NCBI RefSeq assembly: GCF_029227915.1
Contig: NC_079876.1
Location: 14,692,001-14,756,000, forward strand
Reading direction: 5' to 3'
Origin: Hydractinia symbiolongicarpus
Lineage: Eukaryota; Cnidaria; Hydrozoa; Anthoathecata; Hydractiniidae
Length of the DNA: 64,000 bases
Each line of letters starts with the position of its first letter. Positions within the stretch are counted from its first letter, which is position 1. A program made the translations under genes and the position numbers. The notes under the pieces were generated by a model. That model made no database searches and had not been told where the DNA came from. It saw only the letters and a program-made list of their open reading frames with translations. Below, in pieces: positions 1-9,930 of this stretch.

Positions 1-762
1 GTATGACTGGGGGTTTTATCTATCTCAGTAAATAAATTGATGTTAACAGTATCCACTGTTGAGGAATCCATATCAAGTTTTAGTTTATTCTTCGCAGCGA
101 TTACACACTTCCTTTAACGCTTCCTAAAAAATTATTCCACTTAATCAGATTATGTATTTGACCGAAGGGTTTTCATTTTGCACTTTGTGTATTGTAAACC
201 AAATATAACACTATGCGGAGGAGGGTCCAAAACGAGACATTTTTTTCTTTTGGTAGACAAAGTAAAGTTCGAATGAATTAATAAATCGTGTGGAGAAACA
301 TCGTGGCATCCGGCGGAAAATATACGTTTGTTTTTCTCACATGGTTTCTGTTCAAGTAAAAAAAATTATGCTTTCGATATGAACGTTTTTTTCTTGAAAC
401 GTGTTACATTTTATCTCAAGAATGAACCTTAATCCTGAAAATACTATTTTCGTTCTGTTCTTCTTGTTTCCATTATTGCCTTCAGGCGAAGTAAATAAAT
501 AAATAACTTAAGTTAGTATCGCGAATTCCGCGAATTTTATTCATGCTTTCGAAAATTAATCTTTGCGGAATGCATTTTATTGGACCTCTCGAAAACAACT
601 TAAAAGTAGCTAGATAGCAAGAGCATAAAGTATCAGAAAAAGCCCTGAGAACTAGGTGCCCTTTTATTTATCATATTTGGTAGTTCTAAGGTCAAAAAGT
701 GCTGCGCACAAAAATCCCAATACCTTTGTGCCGCTGTTGAGACCTTATCTGGAGTAAATTAA
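1..762. other. AT-rich non-coding flank
   Basis: No supported gene, RNA or repeat boundary was recognised here. Stop codons are dense in all frames. Confidence 0.5.
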
Positions 763-882
763 TAATAACTGCTGGTTCTCTTGTGGTTACTTAAGAAAAC
801 AGCTGGTTCTCTGGTGGTTACTTCATAATACTGTCGGTTCTCTGGTGGTTACTTCGAAATACTGCTGGTTACTGCTGGTTCC
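763..882 (+). repeat. 31-bp tandem repeat, about four units
   Basis: Units containing CTGGTTCTCTGGTGGTTACT recur at about 763, 793, 824 and 855; the last is degenerate. The array directly abuts the decayed LINE that follows. Confidence 0.8.
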
Positions 883-1745
883 TACTTTTAGTATCTACGT
901 CCTATTTGCTGATGATTGTCTCCTATTTTCTCATAAAGATCTCAGCATTATCAAAAAGAAAGTTAACCTTGATCTACAATTGCTGAATGCTTATAAGATA
1001 GCTCTTAACGTGACCAAAACAGAAGTTATTCTTTTCAGAAATATCAGGAAAAAAATTAACTATGACATCAAGTTGAAACTAGGTGGTAAATGTCTCTCAC
1101 TGTCATCATCAGTCGAATACCTGGGATTACTTGAATGAAAATTTAAGCTAGTTCTATCATTATAAAACCCTTGCTCTTAAACTTCGTAGAGCCAATGGTA
1201 TTCTCTCAAAATTACGTTATAACTATCTCGGAAAACCCTACGCACTGTATATTTTGCCCTTTTACACTTTCATCTATCATATGCAACTTAAGTCTGGGGA
1301 CAAAATCTTCCACCAAACTCTCGTATTTTTAAACTGCAAAAATCTGAAGTTCGCCTCATAACTTTTTCTGATTACTATGTCCACTCATAACAACTCTTTC
1401 ATACTCTAAATATACCTCCCCTTGCTGATATAATTTCCACATTAAACGTTTTCTTAGTGTATATATAAAACTCTTAACAACTTATCTCCTACATCTATAC
1501 AAAATTCTTTCAATCTGACTATCTGCCAAATACTCATGTAACTAGAGGATGCTCCTACAAACTTCTTTCTATACCATCTATTGGGACTTTAATATATATA
1601 TGGTACAGATTCTATTCACTATCAAGCAATAAAAAACTGGAACTCTCTCCAAAAGCATTTCAATTCCATTGATCTGACCTCACTAGTCTTTCTAGACTTA
1701 AATTACTTACCTGTACATTTCTTCAAAAAAAATCACAACTTTTAA
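870..1745 (+). pseudogene. CR1/L2-type LINE reverse transcriptase remnant
   Basis: The frame open to 1138 contains the reverse-transcriptase catalytic core YVLFADD followed by LNVTKTE and SSVEYLGLL, the usual order of motif C, the primer-grip region and the YLG motif of non-LTR elements. Beyond the stop, other frames carry KTLALKLRRANGILSKLRY and QKSEVRLITFSDYYVHS, which match the conserved C-terminal region of CR1/L2-like elements, and the pattern fades near 1745. At least three frame changes and several stops show that it is dead. The endonuclease and the N-terminal half of the polymerase are absent, a typical 5' truncation. Clade assignment is from motif style only. Confidence 0.75.
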
Positions 1746-1749
1746 AATT

Positions 1750-2920
1750 AATTTTTTTTGCATATTGCACAAAAACAAAAATAGTTTTGAAACTATGCCT
1801 AAAGGTGGCCTCCTTAGATTAGCTTTTGCTAGGGGTCGGTCTCCTCCTAGCTTGTAGTGTATTATTATTAACATACAACTTTATAGACATTTATATATTA
1901 TATACTGTACAATCTATCTAGCAGCAAATAAAAAATAATAAAAAAATAAAATAAATAATGCCAAATATAATTGTTTTGCTTATTATATATAGCTTGTCAC
2001 CCAAATTGGTGACATAGCCTAAATAAAGCTATTACGGTGGCAGCCTCACAAGACTTTTAATACTCTCCCCACACTCCCTTTAAAAACATACTTTAATCTC
2101 TGGGTAGCTTTTTGTGGCTTCATGGAAATTGTAATGTTCTCCATAAAAAGAAAGAAAATTAGTAAATGAAATCATTGAACTGATCCACATAGTCACAAAG
2201 TCAAAAGTTTTGTTGGTAGCTAGCTATGACAAACAGACACAGACATGACAGATAGATAGACATGTTCCAAAATATAAATATAACTGTTTCGTTTTTCACG
2301 TAATATATACAGTTAAAAAAGAGTTGTTTAAAGTTCCGGAATGTTATGTGATCAAATAAATTTCACTGGAGGTTCACTAAGTGAGGGTTGTAGAAGTTGC
2401 TATAACATCCATGCAGGGAAAACCATAGAATTAGCAGGACTATGGACACCAATGAGATTTTCAATAAATCAACAGGAACCAACGATTCAGCAGGTGATAG
2501 CAATACTTACCTTAGGGGAGTTATGGTATTGATAGAAATAGGGTGGTATTTCAAAGTTGGATGCAGAAAAAAGCAGAATTATACATAGTTACTAAGATAA
2601 TGTTCAAAAAGAGGAGATTTTGAAGGACCAAAAGTTTTTATTGGTTTTTAAATGCAGATTGTTCCAGTCATGAGTGCATTTATGTGTGATTGATATACTA
2701 AACATAAACTTCTTTGTGAGTTATTACGCAGGTAACTTACGTTAGAACTAAAGTATAGTTTACCCTAATAAAACAGTTAAGTTGGGTAAAGTGAAGACAA
2801 GAGATCAGATTTGATCAGATGACAATACAAACAGAACGGCACACAGAAAAACAAAACGCACATGTACCGGTCAGTGTTGGAACAAATACAATGTCACTTC
2901 CCGCTTCTCGCTTCTTTGTG
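1750..2920. other. AT-rich non-coding region
   Basis: This contains the probable LINE 3' tail (to about 1940), then sequence with no supported gene. The short open frame at 2341-2532 shows no recognisable domain. Confidence 0.4.
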
Positions 2921-2924
2921 ACGT

Positions 2925-3525
2925 ACGGAGTGTGGTTTCTATATGGAGTAATACTCCGTATAGCTGCTATACGGAGTTTGGTTTAGCTTTATTGGTTTAG
3001 CTTTATACTGAGTCTGCCAACAAATGTTCTTAAAGTGGAAATATTGCAATATATGACTGTTTAAAACTATTTCCGAAAAAAAATAAAAAATAATCACCAC
3101 AAAGAACAAGTTAAAAAGACAAGCACGTCATTTTCCTGCTTTTTATCCATCGTAAACATACGAGGTATACTGTAGTTATATGGAGTGTGGGAACATTAGT
3201 TTGATTGCAAAAAATGGATTATGGCATACAGATTGTGAGGTACCGAGAGTATGTTATGCAGAATTCGCTATGGGGAGTATGCAGAATTTGCTATAAGGAG
3301 TATGCCACACGGAGTATGCTATACGGACTATGCCATACGGACTGTGACATGCTTCATATAGGAAGTATGCTATACGGAGTGTGACAGGCTTACTATACTG
3401 AGTGTGACAGGCTTACTATATGGAATTTGAGATGCTTAGTACACGGAGTATGACATGATTAATATATGAAGTATGCTATAGGAAGTGTGCCACGCTAAGT
3501 ATGCGGAGTGTGGCATGTTTGGTAG
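2925..3525 (+). repeat. Degenerate TATACGGAGTATG repeat field
   Basis: Many imperfect copies of a roughly 20-25 bp unit built on TATACGGAGTATGCCATAC, with variants such as GGAGTGTGACAGGCTTAC. Copies are about 70-90% alike and irregularly spaced. The same core returns near 4150-4230. Confidence 0.75.
2953..2977. repeat. Perfect 12-bp palindrome hairpin
   Basis: ACTCCGTATAGC, one spacer T, then its exact reverse complement. It sits at the start of the TATACGGAG field. Confidence 0.85.
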
Positions 3526-4015
3526 GAACAGAATTCGATGTATTGTTAATGAGTTAAGGTTTACAATGGCTGGTATAAAAGTACACAATTTTAAAGTTAC
3601 ATAATAAAAAGTCATTGATTGTATGGGTAGTTTTATTGCATACAGAAACATTCAAAACAAAGTTATAAAGCTTAGAAAGAATATAATGGAAGCCATAAAA
3701 ATAAACTTCATACATAACGCAAATAATAAACTACATCATACAGTTAGACTACCGATAACTCGAACACCGGTTAACTCGAACCTTTATTAGCTGGAACTGT
3801 TATCTACCGTTATTGGCACTCAGCATGCTTGTCTCATATTTTAGACGTTTTTCTTCTTACAAAAATTATTTGCTTGTTTTAGGCACAATTTTCTAAACTG
3901 AAATAGCTCAGAGTAAATTTTTAATTTTGAATGCTTAGTTTAGACTTCGACGCTCATGCTGCATTCGCCAATGTCTAGCCAAATCAGTCTCGGTATTATA
4001 CTCTTGGAGTTCGAT
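3526..4015. other. Non-coding region
   Basis: No gene supported. The open frame at 3436-3651 (minus) lies partly on the repeat field and has no domain. Confidence 0.4.
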
Positions 4016-4019
4016 GCAA

Positions 4020-4113
4020 AATCAAAACAAACAAAACTGCGCATGCTCAGATACAATTCGCCGTCGAATTTGCCGTTCTATTCGCTTCGTGAAAATCCCC
4101 CTTTAAAGATGTC
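4020..4113 (+). mobile_element. Truncated copy of Harbinger-type MITE
   Basis: About 95 bp matches the right-hand part of the complete element at 62652-62952, including AACAAACAAAACTG, GCATGCTCAGATACAATT and the terminal CTTCGTGAAAATC-CCCCT followed by TTA. The left part is not recognisable, so this is a 5'-truncated or diverged copy. Confidence 0.7.
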
Positions 4114-4188
4114 TGCGCCGCTCGCGAATTTGAGATATTTAAATATTTCCGTCTTTACGGAGTAAACATTTCGCTATACGAAGTTATA

Positions 4189-4214
4189 CTCCGTATACGC
4201 ATGCCTATACGGAG
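4189..4214. repeat. CTCCGTATA/TATACGGAG hairpin
   Basis: 9-bp inverted arms separated by 8 bases. The arms carry the same core as the 2.9-3.5 kb repeat field. Confidence 0.7.
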
Positions 4215-5210
4215 CCGTACTGCGTATAGCTGCACACTCCGAATGGAACATCTTGATGCGAAGTCCTGACGAAAAAAATATGGCGAAAAATAACCTAGTT
4301 CCTGGGGCCTACTGCCTTTAGCCGACGCTGTTTGGAATGTTGAATTTCTTTGCATCTTCATCGTTTTCATTGTCGTTAAATTTGTTGTCAATAGCCAAAC
4401 ATCTGATAAAATACCAGTTCAATTTAATTTTTGCATGCTCCAAGATAGACGGTGATATGTACACTATCTGTTGTAAGTGATCTCATAACATATGATGTAT
4501 CTATTACTGTATTCTCACTCTTTATTTATAATCTCCTATGTTTATGTTTGGAAACATACTAGAACCAGAATATTCTGTTATTCCTTCTCCATTTTGAACA
4601 GTAAAATTTACCCATACAATATTGGTTTCGTTAAGCTTTGGAGTTTTATAATATTGCTGAAGTATTGAGAAAAATATGTTGTTCGTGTCTGTGGTGTTCC
4701 CCTTTTTATTTAAGAAAGAAAACTTATTTAGATTTCGATGTTAAAGGAAAGATAGATTTTAGAGCGTTCTAAATTATCTTAAAGTGCTTTGTTACCGTTT
4801 AAAAGTTTGAGGTAGTAATTCCTCTTTACTTTTTTCACTTTCTTTCTGAGAATTCACATATAATGGCAAAAGTAGAGCTAGAGAAGCAAAATATATGCGC
4901 ACCTCCATGAACATCATGACATCTCCCGCCTCAGACGTGACACTATATTGGTGCAATCTGTGACACTCGATGAACATCATGAACATCGAGACATCCCCAG
5001 CATCACAACGCTGCTTTAATACTAGTCTTTGTGATGTTTTGATTTTTTAAATTTACAAAGTTTTGACCATATTTACTTATGCGTGCCGTTAGGATTGTCA
5101 TACTCACATTGAATAGAAAGGTAAAGCCCCTACTCAAAGCATATTCTGGTTAAGAGTTTGCGTACTTATAGAGGAACGCGTTAGAATTTCCTACATGAAC
5201 CGTATTATGT
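4215..5210. other. Non-coding region
   Basis: No supported gene. A short repeated stretch built on ATGAACATCATGA lies at about 4908-4990. Confidence 0.4.
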
Positions 5211-5214
5211 GAGA

Positions 5215-5641
5215 TCGCAAAGAGTCAACTCTACAGATCAGTTGAAGATGACCCATGGGTGCTCGAAAATGTCCCAGATCATCTCAAGGCTGAGGACATG
5301 TGCAGTAGAGCTTTTGAAGAAGACCTTCTGTGCTCGAATATGTCTCAGATCAGTTCAAGAGTCAGGACATGTGTAACAGAGCTGTTGACGAGACCCTCTG
5401 GATGCTCGGGTATATCCCGGACTAGTTTGTTATAACCCAAATTTTTGAAAGAATCGACTACCCGAATGATGAACTATCATCAAATGAATCAATATGTTTC
5501 ACCGGCGTAAAGCACGAGCTGCTTCCCTTAGCCTTGCATCCTGAGAGAGTTATAGACTGGTACTTTTTAGAGAATGAAAAGAAAGCTCTTGAAAAAATGT
5601 GGAAAATGTATAGAAAATGTGTAATAAATGAGTACCGATAA
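5215..5641 (+). pseudogene. 34-residue-repeat protein of virus-like element, left copy (decayed)
   Basis: The plus strand encodes at least two and a half units of a ~34-residue repeat whose core is D-P-W-V-L-E-N-V-P-D-H-L-K followed by A-E-D-M-C. A basic/acidic C-terminal tail follows with ELLPLALHPERVIDWYFLEN and EKKALEKMW, ending at TAA 5641. The frame changes several times between about 5310 and 5500. The same protein is found decayed on the opposite strand at 12690-12075, where both the repeats and the tail align. The repeat is reminiscent of DUF4116-like repeats, but this is a family resemblance, not a tested match. Function unknown. It heads a run of small plus-strand genes (5674, 5913, 6085) like a compact viral gene block. 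Confidence 0.6.
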
Positions 5642-5673
5642 ACAAAAATTACCAGTTTGAAAATGCAACATTC

Positions 5674-5817
5674 ATGAAAATTATGACTGGTATTGGGATT
5701 TTTCTGCCGATCATAGCCATGGCTCTCATGAGAGAAAGTGAAAGAGAAAAGAAGACGAAGTTAAAGAAAAGCGGGAGACGGGGACCAGGTTTTTCTGTTC
5801 CATCAACTACCTGGTAG
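5674..5817 (+). CDS. Small single-span membrane protein, 47 aa
   Basis: Starts at ATG 5674, 32 bp after the repeat-protein stop. A short hydrophobic segment at residues 4-19 (MTGIGIFLPIIAMALM) is followed by a highly charged tail rich in K, R and E. I do not recognise it. Because it is intact and sits between decayed members of the virus-like gene block, it is most likely a small membrane protein of that element. It could also be a chance open frame. Confidence 0.3.
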   Translation: MKIMTGIGIFLPIIAMALMRESEREKKTKLKKSGRRGPGFSVPSTTW

Positions 5818-5912
5818 AAATGATAGATAGACAATTAAGCAGGAGTGAGTAATGACACTATACAGGATCTTATGCTTCTTAAGAAACATAAGACTTAAAT
5901 AAAACAAAGTGA

Positions 5913-6062
5913 TGGAACAACAATGCTGAATGTGAACGCATACTTGACGAGTACGATAGATGCAGTTATAGACGGGGACTTGTGGTGGAAAATAAAATGT
6001 TGTGCTGGTACTATCACGAGCATATCACATATAATGGAGGCAGTTGCGCGAAGCCTACCTGA
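5913..6062 (+). pseudogene. Cysteine-rich zinc-ribbon-like protein, left copy (decayed)
   Basis: One plus-strand frame reads AECERILDEYDRC then a basic stretch, KMLCWYYHEHITYNGGSC and a stop at 6060-6062. It aligns nearly residue for residue with the better preserved copy at 12062-11856 (minus), but has lost several of its cysteines. Spacing of the Cys pairs in the other copy suggests a zinc-binding fold (inference). Confidence 0.55.
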
Positions 6063-6084
6063 TGTTAGTCGAACTTTGAAATCA

Positions 6085-6738
6085 TGTAAAAATAGGATGT
6101 TGAATTTTGGAGACAAGCAATCAAATTAAAAGAGTTATACAGTAACGTAGCACCGTACAGTATCGAAGATGTTAATATTAGAAATATTCATGCAAACAAA
6201 GGCAAAGACGATAGATTTGTGTTAGGATACCTTGATCAAAACAGCAACGTGGAACACAGTTCCAATAAACCACCTACGCTATCTGCGTTGCTGATAAAGT
6301 CTACTAAAAATATCTTCTAGCAAGGTGTCTCTCGATACAGCGAGAAATCTGCGTTCACAATGTTATTTTATCTTGGTGACTACAAGAAGTAGTTGGCTAA
6401 GTACAAAGAGATCTTGAAAAAAAGAGCAGGGTATTACAATAGCTAGTATCATATCGGCGGTTGGCCTACTGATTTCCATCATTGTACTCGCAGTTACGGG
6501 AGGAGGTGTCGCGACAGGTGCAGGAGGAAGTGCCGTAGGAAAAGGGTTTGTAGAGAAGCAGCTTGAACGATTGGGAAGATTCCTGAAATACCTGGCAACC
6601 AAGGCAGGTGCCGCATTACCAGGGATTATTGGTACTGTAGTCTCTTTTTTCCTGAGAGTAGCAGCAAAGATTGGCGAATACGCAGCGAAGCACCTGTACA
6701 TGGCAATCGCAGCCTCTGTTGCTTTTGTGGTGGCCTAG
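6085..6738 (+). pseudogene. Glycine-rich multi-span membrane protein of virus-like element (decayed)
   Basis: A long plus-strand frame from about 6085 reads through IEDVNIRNIHANKGKDDRF, LSALLIKSTKNIF and SAFTMLFYLGDYKK, interrupted by in-frame TAG codons at two places (near 6319 and 6393). After a frameshift near 6420 it continues in a neighbouring frame as ITIASIISAVGLLISIIVLA, a Gly/Ala-rich loop, LGRFLKYLATKAGAALPGII and a final hydrophobic helix, ending with TAG at 6736-6738. Three or four membrane segments are evident. The architecture resembles the Gly-rich hydrophobic proteins of Polinton/adintovirus-type elements (inference). Ruined by two stops and a frameshift. Confidence 0.5.
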
Positions 6739-6753
6739 AAAGAATAAATAAAC

Positions 6754-6825
6754 CTACTTAAGCCAGATGTACGCAATGATAAGCCTTACCCCTGCCGTGA
6801 TCAACGCCCCCCCTAGTATCGTCAT
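6754..6825 (-). CDS. Tiny hydrophobic peptide, 23 aa
   Basis: ATG at 6825; a Gly/Ala/Ile-rich hydrophobic stretch, GALITAGVRLIIAYIW, then Lys and stop. Its 3' end lies 15 bp from that of the plus-strand membrane-protein remnant, a convergent arrangement. It may be a small membrane gene of the element; chance cannot be excluded. Confidence 0.25.
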   Translation of the reverse strand: MTILGGALITAGVRLIIAYIWLK

Positions 6826-6830
6826 ATTGA

Positions 6831-7283
6831 TCAGGGGGCCCTATCCCCCTTGAACCCTACTATTTGTCCCGATCCGCGCTTAGTAGGTGTCGTATGCCCT
6901 GGAGCCTTCCGCATGTGATGATGTTTGGCAGGCTCCCCGCGTGCGTTCTCGCTAGCGTTAATCTTTGGGTTGAAATCGATGTAAAAAGAGTGCTTGCTGA
7001 TGAGAATTTTTTTCGGGAAATTCCTAATACCTCCAATGTGGAGGTGCATATCACTCGGGGTCATATAAACGCCATGGGCAACACTAAGATCTACCTTAAA
7101 GCGCGCATATTTCAACACATTTTGGAATTCATCGACTTCTTTTCCGACATTGGTCTTCCTCATTATTAGTTCCTCGAACCTTATTAGGTACAGGCGTTGG
7201 GCATCAATTGCACTGCCTTGATTCCCGATAATTCCGGATCTCGCATTTGCCTGACTTTCAAAATTAGGTATGCATAGGAGCAC
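6831..7283 (-). pseudogene. Unrecognised protein of virus-like element, minus strand
   Basis: Open for 150 codons but without an ATG at its upstream edge. Mixed polar composition with a plausible beta-rich middle (FKVDLSVAHGVYM, MHLHIGGIRNFPKK). No family recognised. It ends 6 bp before the tiny hydrophobic peptide and follows the 7412-7618 frame on the same strand, suggesting a minus-strand block. The opposite strand is also partly open (6864-7169), so the coding strand is uncertain. Confidence 0.3.
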
Positions 7284-7411
7284 TTGCTTTGCGGCAACGT
7301 TTCAATACCAATACGGGCGACACTCTGGCTTTTCTTTATGATTCAACGACTCCATGAGTCTTCATCGAACTAACTTGGACCTGGACCAGGATAATCTTGA
7401 CGATGAAGCTG

Positions 7412-7618
7412 TCAACTACTAAACATGCTTTCGTTTTTCCATTCCTGCCCACTGCCAGACACCCCAAATTCCTGAGCTAGTTGTAGAAACCTTTGTTGAT
7501 TAAAAGGGTTGTTCAAACGTCTGAAACCTATCTGAGCCGGGATTTTACCGATTTGGAAGTAAGCGTGGAAACGATATACCGCACGAACTATGGATAATTT
7601 GGCGTTTAGATGCTGCAT
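7412..7618 (-). CDS. 68-aa fragment, possible virion-type protein
   Basis: True ATG at 7618. Contains VRAVYRFHAYFQIGKIPAQI and FNQQRFLQLAQEFGVS, with the regular aromatic/hydrophobic spacing of a folded protein, and stops at tandem TAG codons. I do not recognise it with certainty. By position it belongs to the same minus-strand block as 6831-7283. It is shorter than a typical structural protein, so it may be an N-terminal fragment. Confidence 0.35.
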   Translation of the reverse strand: MQHLNAKLSIVRAVYRFHAYFQIGKIPAQIGFRRLNNPFNQQRFLQLAQEFGVSGSGQEWKNESMFSS

Positions 7619-7696
7619 GTTTACGCCACAGCCCGATGTTGCGCAGAATGTAGCAAAATTAAGCTTGGTAGACCAGAGGCTAAAAAAATGACTATT

Positions 7697-8020
7697 TCAC
7701 TCCTTCACCAGCCCGCTAGTGGCTACCCCCAACTCATAGTCGACAAAGATGTCTGGAAATTTCACCTTGAACGAGGAGCCCTGCTTATCGATAACAATAT
7801 CCTGCAACAAAAGGTCACCCACCTTGAGCCTTTGCGAGTATCTCCCATGGTTTGGGACGTACTTTGCCTTGCGGTTGTACGAATACATGTTCATCGTTTC
7901 TTTAAAGAAAGGGATGAACCAACTCTACATTAACGACATTGAAAAACCTCCCATGTTTCAGGATTTCCTCGGACAAGGTACGAGGATTGCCTTGAAATAC
8001 ATTGGTATTCGACCTATGTG
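7697..8020 (-). pseudogene. Unrecognised minus-strand frame, broken once
   Basis: Two abutting minus-strand frames (8243-7902 and 7894-7697) join by one frameshift near 7898. They contain KHGRFFNVVNVELVHPF and KAKYVPNHGRYSQRLKVGDL. The sequence looks protein-like, but the plus strand is also open here, so coding strand and identity are uncertain. Confidence 0.25.
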
Positions 8021-8021
8021 A

Positions 8022-8594
8022 CTCTACATTTACAACGACAACGACCTCACGATTTGCAAGGTAGGGCTTGATCAGCAGGTGACTCGAATTGAGATCAGGA
8101 ATGGTCTCTACAGGATAGAGAATTTGGCGGCTATCGTCAAACCTCAGACAGAGAATAAGATTAAGCTCTTTGTATTGAAAAATGGATTCTGTAGGCTCCG
8201 TATCAATAAAGGGTACACGGTGGTGATTAACAGACCACTGCAAATGCTCTTACCTATGAGCCTACCATATGATCCCAGTAAAAAATACTACACAGAGGGT
8301 GACTATGATGCCTTGTACAAAACTGACAGGTATATTCGGCTACGCCTTGTTTGCCCTCAGTTGGACGAAGACTACTATCTGCTTGACAGTAAGAAATCCA
8401 AAATTCTTGCCTTGCTCCCCACCAAAGAGTTGCAGGCCTGGGGACATATGCTGACCTGTAGTTTTGGCACCCCAATTTACCTTCCCTTGAGGGGTTTTAT
8501 GGATCGTCTCGAGTTTACGCTGACAGACGAACACCATCATGACAAAAATGTATCCCTCAAAAGAAATAACTATGCATTTACTGATCTCTTATAA
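8022..8594 (+). pseudogene. Penton-like capsid protein fragment, 3' end cut by Helitron
   Basis: Open for 190 codons without an initiating ATG. The order of features is an N-terminal strand-turn motif RIEIRNGLYRIENLA, INKGYTVVINRPLQMLL, a central RYIRLRLVCPQLDEDYY, and a C-terminal strand pattern YLPLRGFMDRLEFTLTDE. This jelly-roll-like succession, with 'x-I-x-N-G-x-Y-x-I' near the start and 'x-L-T-D-E' near the end, is the style of penton-type proteins of Polinton/adintovirus elements (inference from pattern, no search). The last three codons and the stop lie in the Helitron that starts at 8585, so the true C-terminus is missing. Alternative: an unrelated beta-rich protein. Confidence 0.4.
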
Positions 8595-9173
8595 TAATAC
8601 GCTAAGTGTGTCTGTCTGTCACTTTTGCAAAGTGGATTACATTCTTCAAAATTTTCTTTAACAAATTCTATAAAACATCGTCTATAAATTTGTTCTGTAA
8701 ATTACCAAACTTTGACGTTAAATCAATATTGACGTCAAAGGAAAGTATATTAAGATTAGTGAAGCCATTGCATTGCACTTTTAAATTTAAGGCTAAATAA
8801 CTTGGAAACGGGTGGAAATAACTGACGTCATCTCCTGCGTAGGTAACTAGGAACCACCTTTGACCAATTTGGGTAAGTTTCCCAAACCTGGGTCCCTGAA
8901 TCCGTTTCGGGAATGGACGGGTTGATGACGTCATCAAAAAACCTTCAAACCCTAATATCTCTGCAACCGTTTGTCAAAAATACACGATCCTATACATTTT
9001 CTTGATCAGCGTTTCAAGATCTATACGATGAAGGCAACAGGCATATACATTTCTGAAAAAAAAAAGGTTTTGTGTTCTGACATGTCTCTGCTGACGTCAT
9101 CAAAATTTAAATGACGGTTATTTTTCTCTGTTATCCTGCCTAAGTGGATTTTTCCACGGGCCTTATCGACTAG
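8585..9173 (+). mobile_element. Helitron-like family A, copy 1 (short form, 589 bp)
   Basis: Starts TCTCTTATAATAATACGC after an A, and ends with the hairpin GTGGATTTTTCCAC followed by GGGCCTTATCGACTAG. These are hallmark Helitron termini (5' TC, 3' hairpin plus CTAG, A|T target). The interior has one copy of a ~145-bp module. No Rep/helicase, so non-autonomous. It abuts copy 2 directly. Confidence 0.85.
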
Positions 9174-9930
9174 TCTATATAATAATACGCCAGTTCCGTG
9201 TGTCTGTAACAGGCAAAGTGGATATGTTCATTTTCCTTTGATCTTACCGAAATTTTCTTTAAAGTAAGCGAAAAATGCATGTCTAATATGTTAAATTTTC
9301 TGACGTTACGGCGCGACGTCAATAACACTACTTTAACGTCAAAATCCTATATTAAATTAATGAAGCCGTTACAGTGCACTTAAAATTTTGAGGCCAAATA
9401 ACTTGGAAACGAGGTGGTGACGTCAATGATTTTTCACCGCGTGGGTAACTAGGGACCACCCGGGACCAGTTTGGGTAAGTTTCCCAAACCTGGGTCCCCG
9501 AATCCGTTTCGGAATGAACGGGTTGATGACGTCATAACAAAACCTACAAACCCCAATATCTCTGCAACCGTTTGTCAAAACTCCATGTTCCTATACATTT
9601 TCTTGATCAGTATTTCAAGATCTATACGATCAATATAACGGGTGTACAAATTTGTGAAAAAATTTTTTGGAACTTTTGGTAGGGACTTTGCTGACGTCAG
9701 CATAATTTTTAAACCCTTATATCTCCTTAGGCGTTTGTCAAAAATACACGATACTATACATTATCTTTATCAGCGTTTTAACCTCTACACATTACAGGCA
9801 ACAAATGACTAAATTTTACCAATTTTCCTTTTTGTATATGCACTGCTGACGTCAGCAAAAAATCTAAAGCAACCTATTATTCCATTGTTCTCCTGCCTTA
9901 GTTGATTTTTTCACGGGCTTTATCGACTAG
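9174..9930 (+). mobile_element. Helitron-like family A, copy 2 (757 bp)
   Basis: Same termini (TCTATATAATAATACGC to CTAG) with zero bases from copy 1. Two ~145-bp internal modules explain its greater length than copy 1. Contains four TGACGTCA palindromes. Confidence 0.85.

Noticed and set aside
6363-6701. 112-codon minus-strand frame
   Set aside because: It lies opposite the plus-strand membrane-protein remnant, whose hydrophobic helices and conserved-looking motifs are more convincing.
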